The notes: generated by a model not told the origin, from the sequence alone. Positions 53,687 through 62,709 are shown, counted from the stretch's first letter. The stretch is DNA of 64,000 nucleotides from Flaviaestuariibacter sp. (GCA_025963645.1 JAOQAI010000007.1:57989-121988); one strand, 5' to 3'. Program-made: numbers and translations.

Positions 53687-55291
53687 CTAAGCTTTAGGAG
53701 CAGCTGCTAAGATTTCTTCGCTTACGCCTGATGCGTATTTCTCAAAATTCTTTACAAATAAGCCGGCAAGATATTTTGCCTTTCCATCGTAGGCTGCTTT
53801 ATCCGCCCAGGTATTACGTGGGGTCAATACTTCTGTAGGTACGCCAGGTACTTCTTTCGGGATTTCCATTCCAAAAACAGGATCGGTTTCCGTGGCCACA
53901 TTATCCAGTTTGCCCTCCAGCGCGGCGGTGATCATAGCACGGGTATATGATAGCTTCATCCTGTTGCCCACACCGTATGGACCGCCGGTCCAGCCGGTAT
54001 TGATCAGCCATACATTCACGTTGTGGTCTTCCATTTTCTTACCCAGCATCTCGGCATATTTGCCTGGGTGCAGCGGCAGGAAGGGGGCACCAAAACAAGC
54101 GCTGAAGGTTGGTTTGGGCTCGGTTACACCTGCTTCGGTACCGGCTACTTTAGCCGTGTAGCCAGAAATGAATTGGTACATCGCCTGGCCTTTCGTTAGC
54201 TTGGAAATCGGAGGCAATACGCCATAGGCATCGCAGGTAAGAAAGAAGAGATTTTTCGGAATGTTACCGATAGATGGCTCTTGCGCATTCGAAATGAAAT
54301 CCAGCGGGTAAGAGACTCGGGTATTTTCGGTGATAGAGCCATCATCAAAATTGATCGTATTGGTGCCGTCAAAAAACTTCACATTCTCTACAATTGCACC
54401 CGGGCGGATGGCATTAAAGATCTCCGGCTCTTTTTCTTCAGAAAGATTGATCAGCTTTGCATAGCAGCCGCCTTCAAAATTAAAGACCCCATCAGCTGTC
54501 CAGCCATGTTCATCATCGCCGATCAGTTTGCGGTTGGGATCAGCACTTAAGGTAGTTTTTCCTGTACCGCTTAAGCCAAAGAAAACAGCCGTATCGCCGT
54601 CTTCGCTCATATTGGCAGAGCAGTGCATGCTCAATACATTTTTCTCGTGTGGAAGAATATAATTCAGGATGGTGAAAATGCCTTTTTTTGTTTCGCCGGT
54701 ATAACCTGTTCCGGCGATCAGGATGGTTCTGTGCTTGAAAGAAACAACTGCCGCATTGTGTTGGCGGGTTCCGCACTCGGCAGGGTCTAAACGCAATCCT
54801 GGCGCTGAAAGAATGGTCCAATCCGCTGTAAAGTTTTCCAGGTCTTCTTCTTCCGGACGCAGGAACATATTGTACGCAAACAGGTTGGTCCACGGCTTTT
54901 CGCTTACCAGCCGGATGGCAATGCGGTAACGCGGATCGGCACAGGCGAACGCATCACGAACCCATATCTCAGGTCGGGCGTTCAAATAATCGGTGATCTT
55001 TTTCTGGATCACATGAAAATACTTGTCTTCGATCGGGATGTTGAAATTGTTCCAATGAACGGTGTTTTCAGTGGTTTCATCCTTCACCGTGAACTTGTCG
55101 TTTGGCGAACGTCCGGTAAACTCCCCGGTATTGATGGCCAGGGCACCGGTATCGGTTAACACGCCTTCTCCCATCCGCAAAGTGTCTTGAACTAATTCTT
55201 CGGGTGATGATTGATAATGAATGCTTTCCGTATTCTTGAGGCCAATCTTCACCAGGCTCCCTTTCGGGAGAGAAATTGTTGGTACTGACAT
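53687..55291 (-). CDS. pckA: Phosphoenolpyruvate carboxykinase (ATP)
   Basis: Gluconeogenic enzyme converting oxaloacetate and ATP to phosphoenolpyruvate, about 534 residues. The kinase P-loop is FFGLSGTGKTTLSADP, followed by the metal-site GDDEHGW. Other family motifs are TGRSPNDKFTV, NMFLRPEEED and INTGWTGGPYG. Start ATG 55291, supported by the promoter 26 bp upstream. Single-gene unit with its own terminator. Confidence 0.97.
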   Translation of the reverse strand: MSVPTISLPKGSLVKIGLKNTESIHYQSSPEELVQDTLRMGEGVLTDTGALAINTGEFTGRSPNDKFTVKDETTENTVHWNNFNIPIEDKYFHVIQKKITDYLNARPEIWVRDAFACADPRYRIAIRLVSEKPWTNLFAYNMFLRPEEEDLENFTADWTILSAPGLRLDPAECGTRQHNAAVVSFKHRTILIAGTGYTGETKKGIFTILNYILPHEKNVLSMHCSANMSEDGDTAVFFGLSGTGKTTLSADPNRKLIGDDEHGWTADGVFNFEGGCYAKLINLSEEKEPEIFNAIRPGAIVENVKFFDGTNTINFDDGSITENTRVSYPLDFISNAQEPSIGNIPKNLFFLTCDAYGVLPPISKLTKGQAMYQFISGYTAKVAGTEAGVTEPKPTFSACFGAPFLPLHPGKYAEMLGKKMEDHNVNVWLINTGWTGGPYGVGNRMKLSYTRAMITAALEGKLDNVATETDPVFGMEIPKEVPGVPTEVLTPRNTWADKAAYDGKAKYLAGLFVKNFEKYASGVSEEILAAAPKA

Positions 55292-55316
55292 AAAAAGCAA
55301 TCGTTTATTTAAGCGG

Positions 55317-55344
55317 CAAAGGTAGGGGATATAACAAAACACAA
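55317..55344 (-). promoter_or_regulatory. Promoter of pckA
   Basis: Minus strand: TTG at 55344-55342, 17 bp, TACCTTTG at 55324-55317, an exact -7 match. The -7 box is identical to that of grpE. The rest of the 296-bp divergent spacer (55345-55587) shows no gene I trust; TATTTTG around 55560 may be the pepP -7. Confidence 0.6.
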
Positions 55345-55587
55345 AACTCTGCTGTGTGATGGGTACACATTATTAATTAAATAGAATTGTAGAGTTAGGA
55401 GCCTAAAAATCAATGTATTAACTGTATGTGTTTTTTAGATTCCGATATTGCTTGTCTGTAATAAAGGTATTCTCACAGGCTCTTATCCATTCTTTGGTTT
55501 CAATGGATAGAATAGTATCATGCTTTCAAACGGAGCTCCCACCGCTCGCCGAAATTTCTTATTTTGCCCCCTCACTAATTTTACGAC

Positions 55588-56877
55588 ATGAAGAATCTTC
55601 CACTGAACGCAGAGTTGTTTATTACCAACCGTAAGCGTTTTATTGAACGGATGAAACCCGACTCCATCGCCATTTTTGTAAGCAATGACGAAGTGCCCAG
55701 CAATGGTGACGCCCTGCACACCTTCAGGCAGAACAGCGATCTCTATTGGCTGAGCGGTATTCCGCAGGAAGATTCTATGGTCATTCTTTTCCCGGATAAC
55801 CCCGATCCCAAATACCGCGAGGTTTTAGTATTGGTTCGTCCCAATGAACTGAAAGAGAAATGGGACGGTAAGCGGCTGCGGCGCGAAGAAGCCACGGCAA
55901 TGAGTGGTATTAAAACGATTGTGTGGCTGGATACGCTTGACGGTTTACTACAGCCCTGGATTCATTTGGCAGACACCATTTATTTAGATACAAATGAGAA
56001 TGACCGTAAGGCAAGCCTGTTGCGCACCCGTGATTACCGCTTCGTGGAAGAAATGAAAGAGCGCTACCCTTTGCATGGCTACGAACGGGCTGCAAAGCTC
56101 ATGAAAGAACTGCGCGGTATTAAAACCGCCCATGAAATAGAGGTTACGAAGAAAGCAATTGAGATCACTGGCAATACTTTCCGCCGTGTGATGCAGTTCA
56201 TAAAGCCGGGTGTGATGGAGTACGAGATCGAAGCGGAGATCGTGCATTCTTTTCTTAGCCAGCGCGCCACCGGCGAAGCCTATGGCAGCATCATTGCTTC
56301 CGGCGACAATGCCCGCATCCTGCATTATGTTTCTAATAACCAGGAATGTAAAGACGGCGACCTCATCCTGATGGACTTTGGCGCTTCGTATGGCGGCTAT
56401 AACGCTGACCTTACACGAACCATCCCGGTTAATGGCAAGTTCACGCAGCGCCAAGCGGAAGTGTACAATGCCTGCCTTCAGTTGCACAATTATGCGAAGA
56501 GTCTTCTGAAACCCGGTATTTCTATCATTGATTATACCGACAAAGTAGGCGAGGAAGCAACGCAGCAATTCTTGAAAATTGGCTTGATCACCGAAGCGGA
56601 TGTGAAGAATGAAGACCCTGAAAACCGTGCTTACCGCAAGTATCTCTATCATGGCATTTCGCATCATCTGGGGTTAGATGTGCATGACCTGGGCAGCCGC
56701 ACCGAACCGATCCAGGAAGGCATGCTGTTCACTGTAGAGCCAGGTATTTATATTGAAGAAGAAGGCATGGGCATCCGCATTGAAAACAATCTTTGGATAA
56801 CGAAAGATGGCAACATCGATCTGTTTGAAGGCATTCCGATTACAGTAGAGGAAATAGAAGCCGCTATGAAAAAGTAA
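55588..56877 (+). CDS. pepP: Aminopeptidase P family protein (Xaa-Pro aminopeptidase)
   Basis: Metallopeptidase M24B removing an N-terminal residue before proline, 429 residues. The N-terminal AMP_N domain (NLDLYWLSG-like QNSDLYWLSGIPQEDSM) precedes the pita-bread domain. Metal ligands are visible in LMDFGASYGGYNADLTRTIP (two Asp), HGISHHLGLDVHD (His), FTVEPGIYI (Glu) and GIRIENNLWI (Glu). Cytoplasmic. A terminator follows. Confidence 0.95.
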   Translation: MKNLPLNAELFITNRKRFIERMKPDSIAIFVSNDEVPSNGDALHTFRQNSDLYWLSGIPQEDSMVILFPDNPDPKYREVLVLVRPNELKEKWDGKRLRREEATAMSGIKTIVWLDTLDGLLQPWIHLADTIYLDTNENDRKASLLRTRDYRFVEEMKERYPLHGYERAAKLMKELRGIKTAHEIEVTKKAIEITGNTFRRVMQFIKPGVMEYEIEAEIVHSFLSQRATGEAYGSIIASGDNARILHYVSNNQECKDGDLILMDFGASYGGYNADLTRTIPVNGKFTQRQAEVYNACLQLHNYAKSLLKPGISIIDYTDKVGEEATQQFLKIGLITEADVKNEDPENRAYRKYLYHGISHHLGLDVHDLGSRTEPIQEGMLFTVEPGIYIEEEGMGIRIENNLWITKDGNIDLFEGIPITVEEIEAAMKK

Positions 56878-56885
56878 ATGGTAAG

Positions 56886-56905
56886 AGCCCTCTTCAATGA
56901 GGGCT
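56886..56905 (+). terminator. Terminator after pepP
   Basis: A 7-bp stem (AGCCCTC / GAGGGCT) with loop TTCAAT, followed by TTATATTTG, directly after the pepP stop. The T-rich tail overlaps the -7 box of pssA. Confidence 0.8.
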
Positions 56906-56906
56906 T

Positions 56907-56914
56907 TATATTTG
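56907..56914 (+). promoter_or_regulatory. Putative -7 element of pssA
   Basis: TATATTTG, an exact TAnnTTTG match, 20 bp before the pssA ATG and immediately after the pepP terminator stem. No clear TTG at the expected distance. Confidence 0.5.
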
Positions 56915-56934
56915 TTACTAATTAAACTTCTTTG

Positions 56935-57741
56935 ATGAAGCAAATTCCAAATTTATTTACGCTCCTTAATCTCCTCTTCGGATGCATTGCTATTGTTTTC
57001 ATTATGCAGACCGGCGAAACCATTGTGCTGATGGACGACGGCGGTGCCACACAGGTGATACTGCCGGAACGTATGGCCTGGGGCGCCTTATTCATTTTTG
57101 CGGCAGCCGTGGTTGATTTTCTGGATGGGTTTCTCGCACGTTTACTCAAAGCTTCTTCCGGCATGGGGGAGCAGTTGGATTCATTAAGCGACATGGTAAG
57201 CTTTGGTGTAGCGCCTGGGATGATCTTATATCAATTGTTGCGCATCTCGTTTGCGCAGGAAGATTACGGCCTGGATGTTTCTATTCTGGCATTACTGCCG
57301 GCTTTCCTGTTCACTATTGCAGTAGCCTGGCGCTTAGCCAAATTCAATATCAGCACTACGCAGAAATATCATTTCGAGGGCGTGCCTTCGCCAGCGGCAG
57401 GCTTAGTGGTAGCTTCTTTCCCGTCAATTATCTGGTATGAATCCTTTAATCTACAGGCTTTGTTCATCAACCGATGGCTGTTATACGGCGCCATCATTTT
57501 GCTGGCTTATTTGATGGTGTGCAGCTTGCCGTTTATGGCGATCAAGTTTAAAGATTATACGATAAAGAACAACCTTGTCAAGTATATTTTATTGGTGGTA
57601 GGAATCATAGCAGCAGTTACATTGCAATGGTTAGCGGTTCCCGTTGTTTTCATAGTTTATGTCGTCTTATCCTTATTTGCAAAATCTGCCCCGAAAGAAG
57701 AAGCACCGATTGAGAAAGAGATGATTGATATTACCGTGTAG
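56935..57741 (+). CDS. pssA: CDP-diacylglycerol--serine O-phosphatidyltransferase
   Basis: Membrane enzyme of phosphatidylethanolamine synthesis, about 268 residues. The CDP-alcohol phosphotransferase motif DG-x2-AR-x8-G-x3-D-x3-D is present across residues ~64-85 (FLDGFLARLL and EQLDSLSD). Seven or eight membrane helices follow. ATG 56935 is chosen over an upstream TTG. Together with a decarboxylase elsewhere it would make phosphatidylethanolamine. Confidence 0.94.
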   Translation: MKQIPNLFTLLNLLFGCIAIVFIMQTGETIVLMDDGGATQVILPERMAWGALFIFAAAVVDFLDGFLARLLKASSGMGEQLDSLSDMVSFGVAPGMILYQLLRISFAQEDYGLDVSILALLPAFLFTIAVAWRLAKFNISTTQKYHFEGVPSPAAGLVVASFPSIIWYESFNLQALFINRWLLYGAIILLAYLMVCSLPFMAIKFKDYTIKNNLVKYILLVVGIIAAVTLQWLAVPVVFIVYVVLSLFAKSAPKEEAPIEKEMIDITV

Positions 57742-57746
57742 CTCTG

Positions 57747-57774
57747 GAACTTCAAATTCCAAACTTCAAATTCA
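57747..57774 (+). repeat. Heptamer tandem array upstream of purS
   Basis: Four 7-bp units: GAACTTC, AAATTCC, AAACTTC, AAATTCA. It ends 2 bp before the TAGGTTTG motif of purS, so it occupies the place of a -33 element. Word similar to the array at 43265. Confidence 0.75.
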
Positions 57775-57776
57775 AT

Positions 57777-57784
57777 TAGGTTTG
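57777..57784 (+). promoter_or_regulatory. Putative -7 element of purS
   Basis: TAGGTTTG, an exact TAnnTTTG match, 17 bp before the purS ATG, immediately downstream of the heptamer array. Confidence 0.5.
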
Positions 57785-57801
57785 CACTAAAATTTTAAAG
57801 C

Positions 57802-58047
57802 ATGCAGTTCACCGTTCAGGTAAAAGTAATGCCGCTGAAAGAGTTATTGGACCCGCAAGGAAAAGCGGTCATCAGCGGGCTGAATAATCTGGGTATTCAA
57901 AGCATTAGAGATGTCCGTGTCGGTAAAAATATCACTCTCCAAATAGAAGCCGAGTCGAAAGAAGCAGCACAGGCGGTAGCTGAAGAAGCCAGCAAGAAGC
58001 TGTTAGCGAATCAGGTGATGGAATACTTCGAAATACAAGTTGACTAA
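57802..58047 (+). CDS. purS: Phosphoribosylformylglycinamidine synthase subunit PurS
   Basis: Small accessory subunit linking PurQ and PurL in purine synthesis, 81 residues, normal length. FTVQVKVMPLKELLDPQGKA and GIQSIRDVRVGKNITLQIEA fit the ferredoxin-like PurS fold; the end ANQVMEYFEIQVD is typical. PurL and PurQ are not in the window. Its last codons and stop are part of an AAGTTGA repeat array. Confidence 0.93.
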   Translation: MQFTVQVKVMPLKELLDPQGKAVISGLNNLGIQSIRDVRVGKNITLQIEAESKEAAQAVAEEASKKLLANQVMEYFEIQVD

Positions 58048-58115
58048 GTTGATAAGTTGACTGGTTGAATCGACTAGTCAACTTATCAACCGATCAACAA
58101 GTCAACTAATCAACC
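58036..58115. repeat. Octamer array with cruciform symmetry between purS and rsmI
   Basis: Left half, 58036-58068: units ending AAGTTGA or GGTTGA with an 8-bp period (one extra base). Right half, 58076-58115: AGTCAACT, TATCAACC, GATCAACA, AGTCAACT, AATCAACC, also 8-bp period, being the complement of the left word. A perfect 15-bp inverted repeat joins them (GTTGATAAGTTGACT at 58048-58062 with 58076-58090). The last unit abuts the rsmI ATG. Confidence 0.85.
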
Positions 58116-58781
58116 ATGCTTTACCTTGTTCCCACACCCATCGGCAACCTTAAAGACATTACCCTCCGGGCACTGGAAACCTTGAAGGAAGTGGACCTGA
58201 TCCTGGCGGAAGACACCCGCACCTCTTCCAAACTGCTCAATCATTACGATATCCAAAAGCCGCTCTCGCCCTATCACCAGCACAACGAGCATAAAGTGCT
58301 CCAGCACCTCATTGATCAATTATTAGCCGGAAAAAAAATGGCCGTGATCACAGATGCCGGCACACCGGGCATTTCCGATCCGGCGTTTTTATTAGTACGC
58401 GAATGTGTGAAGAATGGTATTAAAGTGGAAAGTCTTCCCGGCGCTACGGCTTTTGTGCCGGCGCTTGTCAACAGCGGGCTGCCTACCAACCGCTTTGCTT
58501 TTGAAGGATTTCTGCCACTCAAAAAAGGGCGCCATACGATGCTGACACAATTGGCGGAAGAAGAGCGCACCATCATCCTTTATGAATCACCCATGCGCCT
58601 GGTAAAAACACTTCTTGACCTGCAACAATATTTCGGCGACGACCGTCAATGCAGTGTGAGCCGTGAGCTGAGCAAGCTTTTTGAAGAGAATGCAAGAGGC
58701 ACGTTAAAAGAAGTGCACGACCATTTTTCTGCGAAAACAGTGAAAGGGGAAATCGTTATTATTGTAGCTGGAAAAGAATAA
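58116..58781 (+). CDS. rsmI: 16S rRNA (cytidine(1402)-2'-O)-methyltransferase RsmI
   Basis: SAM-dependent ribose methyltransferase acting on C1402 of 16S rRNA, 221 residues. YLVPTPIGNLKDITLRALE is the family start; AEDTRTSSKLLNHY, ITDAGTPGISDP and SLPGATAFVPALVNSG are tetrapyrrole-methylase fold motifs. It is shorter than the ~285-residue E. coli enzyme because the C-terminal helical extension is missing, which I believe is usual in Bacteroidota. ATG abuts an octamer array, so no ribosome site. Confidence 0.95.
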   Translation: MLYLVPTPIGNLKDITLRALETLKEVDLILAEDTRTSSKLLNHYDIQKPLSPYHQHNEHKVLQHLIDQLLAGKKMAVITDAGTPGISDPAFLLVRECVKNGIKVESLPGATAFVPALVNSGLPTNRFAFEGFLPLKKGRHTMLTQLAEEERTIILYESPMRLVKTLLDLQQYFGDDRQCSVSRELSKLFEENARGTLKEVHDHFSAKTVKGEIVIIVAGKE

Positions 58782-58809
58782 CGCCATTTTGTTACCAAAT
58801 CACCATTCT

Positions 58810-59265
58810 ATGTTACGCCACCGCGTTCTTTGCCTCGCTATTTCTGTTTGTATCTCCGTTGCTGCTTCGGCGCAATTAGGAAAAATCCCGGTAGCCGTTA
58901 CCGTCGCTTTTGCCAAGCAATATGTTGCCGCGCAACAGGTGTCTTACAAGGATAATCTTTCGGAGTATAGTGTGCAGTTCATGCTGGACAGCAACAAGAT
59001 GATCGCTTATTACAATAGTAAAGGCGTATGGAAAGGTTCTGAAAAGGATATTGCGTTTGAGGAGCTATCAACAGAAGTGAAAGATGGCCTTGCTAAAAGC
59101 AAATATGCCGATTGGAAAGTTTCCGGCGCTACCGTTTTATACCTTTCTGAAAAAGCGGGTGGTGGCGAGCAGTACCGCGTTAAAGTAGTGAAAGGCGATA
59201 TTCAAAAAAAGTATCTCTATTTTAACAGAATGGGCCGTTTGGTGCGGGATGCGATCACATTATAA
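58810..59265 (+). CDS. PepSY-like exported protein
   Basis: 151 residues. Signal peptide (MLRHRVLCLAISVCISVAASAQ) and a domain resembling PepSY-like proteins of Bacteroidota (PVAVTVAFAKQYVAAQQVSY, GVWKGSEKDI, SKYADWKVSGA, YRVKVVKGDIQKKYLYFN). No catalytic residues. Function unknown. ATG 58810 is chosen over a TTG upstream. Confidence 0.8.
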   Translation: MLRHRVLCLAISVCISVAASAQLGKIPVAVTVAFAKQYVAAQQVSYKDNLSEYSVQFMLDSNKMIAYYNSKGVWKGSEKDIAFEELSTEVKDGLAKSKYADWKVSGATVLYLSEKAGGGEQYRVKVVKGDIQKKYLYFNRMGRLVRDAITL

Positions 59266-59353
59266 AATCCAAAAGCCGAACCGATCATTGGTCGTTTTAT
59301 CTTGGCTTTTATTCTATTGCAAGATTTAAAATGAATCGTCTTTCGCTAAGCAC

Positions 59354-60502
59354 ATGAAAAAACTTCTCTTTTTTGCCCTTACCTTTTGGATCACATCGCT
59401 ACAGGCTCAGGATATTGCCTTTGCCCGTAAAATGGTGGATACGCTTACTGCATCTGAATTTTGGGGACGAGGTTATACCAATAACGGCATGGAGAAAGCA
59501 GCTCATTTCCTGGCAGCCCAATTTAAAAGTTACGGATTAGCACCCATGGATGGAAAAAGCTTTCTACAGCAGTTTACCTACCCTGTAAATACGTTTCCTG
59601 GCAAGATGGAGGTTGTGGTTAATGGTAAAAGCCTCGTGCCCGGTAAAGACTTTATTGTCAGTCCTGAAAGCCGCGCCAGCCGGAGCCGGGGAGCGCTGGA
59701 ACGCACCGACAGTGTGCAGTTCATGAATCAAAAAGAGCGGGTGGTGGTGAAGCTGGAAGATAAGCTGACCTGGTCGGTAGCGCCACAAGCGGAAGACTTT
59801 ACCGTGATACAGGTAGATAAAAAAATATTAGATGATCAGCCGCAAAGCTTCCGGATCAATATCGAGAATAAGTTTGTGCCGGACTTTAAAGCAGCGAATG
59901 TATGCGGATTATTAAAAGGCACTGCCAAACCGGACTCTATCATTCTTATCACGGCGCATTACGATCACCTCGGCGGCATGGGCAGCGATACCTATTTCCC
60001 TGGCGCTAATGACAATGCCAGCGGTGTCTCCCTGTTATTGAACCTGGCGAGATATTACGCAAAGAACCCACAGCGGTACTCCATCGGTTTCATCCTGTTC
60101 GCAGGTGAGGAAGCAGGTTTGATCGGCTCCAAGTATTTTACAGAGAACCCATTGGTGCCACTCAAAAGCATCCGCTTTCTCCTGAATACCGATCTCGCCG
60201 GCACCGGCGAAGAAGGCATTACGGTTGTAAATGCTACCGAGTTTCCAAAAGAGTTCGCCGCTCTCCAGGCGATCAATAAAGAACAGAGCCTGTTGACGGC
60301 TGTGGCTGCCCGTGGTAAGGCCGCCAACAGCGATCATTATTTCTTTACTGAGAAAGGCGTTCCTGCCTTCTTCTTTTATACGCAGGGTGGCATAAAGGCC
60401 TACCACGATATCTTTGACCGGGCGGAAACACTACCGCTGAACGAACACGAGGACCTCTTTAAGCTGGTCATATCTTTCAACGCATCTCTAATGAAAAAAT
60501 AA
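59354..60502 (+). CDS. M28 family zinc peptidase
   Basis: Exported aminopeptidase-like enzyme, 382 residues. Signal peptide (KKLLFFALTFWITSLQAQ). The M28 metal ligands are visible: ILITAHYDHLGG (His, Asp), GANDNASGVSLLL (Asp), LFAGEEAGLIGSKYF (catalytic Glu pair), LLNTDLAGTG (Asp) and NSDHYFFTEKG (His). A short insert (residues ~75-140) precedes the catalytic domain. An M1 peptidase gene follows after 16 bp, so periplasmic peptide breakdown may be shared. Confidence 0.93.
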   Translation: MKKLLFFALTFWITSLQAQDIAFARKMVDTLTASEFWGRGYTNNGMEKAAHFLAAQFKSYGLAPMDGKSFLQQFTYPVNTFPGKMEVVVNGKSLVPGKDFIVSPESRASRSRGALERTDSVQFMNQKERVVVKLEDKLTWSVAPQAEDFTVIQVDKKILDDQPQSFRINIENKFVPDFKAANVCGLLKGTAKPDSIILITAHYDHLGGMGSDTYFPGANDNASGVSLLLNLARYYAKNPQRYSIGFILFAGEEAGLIGSKYFTENPLVPLKSIRFLLNTDLAGTGEEGITVVNATEFPKEFAALQAINKEQSLLTAVAARGKAANSDHYFFTEKGVPAFFFYTQGGIKAYHDIFDRAETLPLNEHEDLFKLVISFNASLMKK

Positions 60503-60518
60503 ATTGCGAAAACGACAT

Positions 60519-62516
60519 ATGAAACAAATAGTAATCACCCTTCTCACCCTTGTCTCTCTTGCCGCTTCGGCGCAAGCCGACCGCTGGCAGCAGCGCGTCA
60601 AATACACCATGAATATTGACATGGATGTGCAGACCAATCAATACAAAGGCGTTCAAAAGCTGGAATACTGGAACAACTCCCCGGATACGTTGAACAAAGT
60701 TTTCCTGCATCTTTATTGGAACGCCTTTCAGCCGAACAGCATGATGGATGCCCGCAGCCGCCGGCAGGGAACCGTGGTGCTGCGCAAAGACCGCAACGGC
60801 AACGACATTGTGGATTGGGATGCCCGTGTGGAAGACCGCATCCTGAACCTGAAGCCTGACGAGATCGGCTACCAGAATATCACTTCTATTAAAATGAATG
60901 GCCGCACCCAAAAAACGCGGCTGCACGAAACCATCCTGGAAGTGCAGTTGGACAAACCCATTCTGCCAAAAACAAAAGTGGTCTTCGACATGACATGGGA
61001 TGCGCAAGTGCCGCTGCAGGTACGCCGTAGCGGTCGCGATAACCCGGGCACCGGTGTGCGTTACACCATGACGCAATGGTACCCGAAGATGGCGGAGTAT
61101 GACTACGAAGGCTGGCATCCAACTCCCTATATTGCCCGTGAGTTCTATGGCGTGTGGGGCGATTATGATGTGACCATTAATATTGATAAATCATACTTGC
61201 TGGGCGGCAGTGGTTATGTGAACAACGCAAACGCCGTAGGCATGGGTTACGAGGACAAAGGCGCAAAGGTGACCGTTCCAACCGGCGAGAAAAAGCGCTG
61301 GCATTTTGTAGCGCCCAATGTACACGATTTTGCCTGGGCGGCCGATCCGGAGTATAAGCATATTGTTCGTAAAACATCCGATGGCATTACCATCAATGTT
61401 TTATACAATCCCGCTACCCAACAAAGTTTTGACGCCTTGACCCCTGCGCAAAAGGCTACGCATAAAAACGATTTTGCCACGTATGCTACAGCGTGGGACA
61501 AGCAATGGGAAACCGTTGGCGATGCCGCCGTGATGGTCTATCCCTTCATTAAAAAGAACTTTGGCGCTTATCCCTACAAGCAATATTCTTTCATTCATGG
61601 CGGCGATGGCGGCATGGAATACCCGAACTGCACCATGCTTGCGGGTCCGGGACTGGGCACGGTTTTCCATGAGTGGATGCACACCTGGTACCAGATGCTG
61701 ATGGGCACCAACGAAAGCCTCTATGCCTGGATGGACGAAGGCTTCACCGAATATAGCACCAACCTCGTAGAAGAATATTACCGCCAGCAAATGCGCAAGG
61801 ACTGGGCTACCACCAACCCTGCAGGTTTAAAGCGGTCTGATTCGGTAGCCGCAATCCTGCCGCTCTATCATAAAGACAATTATGCGGGCTACCTGGCCCT
61901 TGCCCGCAGCCCCCGCGAAGAGCCGCTTACGACACACGCCGACCAGTTCAATACGAACACGGCTTACAGCAATGCGGCTTATTCCAAAGGCGCTGTCTTC
62001 ATGGAGCAGTTGGGCTATATAGTAGGAGCGCCAGTTCGCGACCAGATCCTTTTGGATTATTACAACCAGTGGCGCTTCAAGCATCCGAACGTGAACGACT
62101 TTATGCGGGTAGCCGAAAAGCGCAGCGGGTTGAAGCTGGATTGGTACCGCAGCTATTGGGTGAACACGACCAAGACCATCGACTATGGCATTGACAGCCT
62201 TTGGAGTGAAGGAACTGGTTCCCGCATCCGGCTGCGCAATGTCGGCCAGGTGCCAATGCCGATAGACCTGAAGGTAACCTTTAGAGATGGTACCAGTGAG
62301 TGGCACTATATCCCGCAATACCTGATGTTTGGCGATAAGCCTGCCGAGAAAGGGCAGGAGGGGCGCAAAGTGTATGAACCCTGGAAATGGACGCATGCCA
62401 CTTACGAGGTAGAGACAAGTCGCAAGCTCACCGATATTATTTCGGTGGAAATGGACCCGTCGCTGCGGATGGCAGATTTGGACCGGAAGAATAATAAGTT
62501 GGAATTGAAATGGTGA
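60519..62516 (+). CDS. M1 family metallopeptidase
   Basis: Exported gluzincin aminopeptidase, about 665 residues. Signal peptide ends SAQA. The HExxH-x18-E zinc site is exact: HEWMH, eighteen residues, then the Glu of DEGFTEY. GGDGGMEYP stands for the GxMEN-type exopeptidase motif. N-terminal beta domain to residue ~270, catalytic ~300-460, C-terminal beta and helical part. ATG 60519 chosen. It follows the M28 gene closely. Confidence 0.93.
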   Translation: MKQIVITLLTLVSLAASAQADRWQQRVKYTMNIDMDVQTNQYKGVQKLEYWNNSPDTLNKVFLHLYWNAFQPNSMMDARSRRQGTVVLRKDRNGNDIVDWDARVEDRILNLKPDEIGYQNITSIKMNGRTQKTRLHETILEVQLDKPILPKTKVVFDMTWDAQVPLQVRRSGRDNPGTGVRYTMTQWYPKMAEYDYEGWHPTPYIAREFYGVWGDYDVTINIDKSYLLGGSGYVNNANAVGMGYEDKGAKVTVPTGEKKRWHFVAPNVHDFAWAADPEYKHIVRKTSDGITINVLYNPATQQSFDALTPAQKATHKNDFATYATAWDKQWETVGDAAVMVYPFIKKNFGAYPYKQYSFIHGGDGGMEYPNCTMLAGPGLGTVFHEWMHTWYQMLMGTNESLYAWMDEGFTEYSTNLVEEYYRQQMRKDWATTNPAGLKRSDSVAAILPLYHKDNYAGYLALARSPREEPLTTHADQFNTNTAYSNAAYSKGAVFMEQLGYIVGAPVRDQILLDYYNQWRFKHPNVNDFMRVAEKRSGLKLDWYRSYWVNTTKTIDYGIDSLWSEGTGSRIRLRNVGQVPMPIDLKVTFRDGTSEWHYIPQYLMFGDKPAEKGQEGRKVYEPWKWTHATYEVETSRKLTDIISVEMDPSLRMADLDRKNNKLELKW

Positions 62517-62522
62517 GTTGGG

Positions 62523-62618
62523 TAAGTTGATTGGTTGATAAGTTGAATGGATAGGAAGACCCATTCCTTTTTCATTTCCTCACTTGAACATTGAGCATTG
62601 ATTATTGATTATTGAACA
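62523..62618. repeat. Octamer and heptamer arrays downstream of the M1 gene
   Basis: 62523-62546: 8-bp period, TAAGTTGA, TTGGTTGA, TAAGTTGA, the same word as the purS-rsmI array. 62584-62618: 7-bp period, TTGAACA, TTGAGCA, TTGATTA, TTGATTA, TTGAACA. The rest of this 204-bp spacer before the IS is A/T-rich and holds only the terminator. Confidence 0.8.
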
Positions 62619-62681
62619 TTTCCTTTTGCTTTTCCTTGTTCCCTATTCAACTAACATCTGCCTCACTGATTAATATTAAAA

Positions 62682-62709
62682 AAAACAGCCCTCCGAAGAG
62701 GGCTGTTTT
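62682..62709 (+). terminator. Terminator of the M28-M1 operon
   Basis: A perfect 12-bp stem (AAAACAGCCCTC / GAGGGCTGTTTT) with a CGAA loop. It lies 11 bp from the left end of the IS element. Confidence 0.9.

Noticed and set aside
55428..55634. Small plus-strand frame in the pckA-pepP spacer
   Set aside because: It overlaps the pepP start, has no family features and would need an unsupported start; the region reads better as promoters.
60477..61118. Long minus-strand frame opposite the M1 peptidase gene (also 61827-62564)
   Set aside because: Antisense shadows of a conserved peptidase with HExxH-x18-E on the plus strand; no start context or family features.
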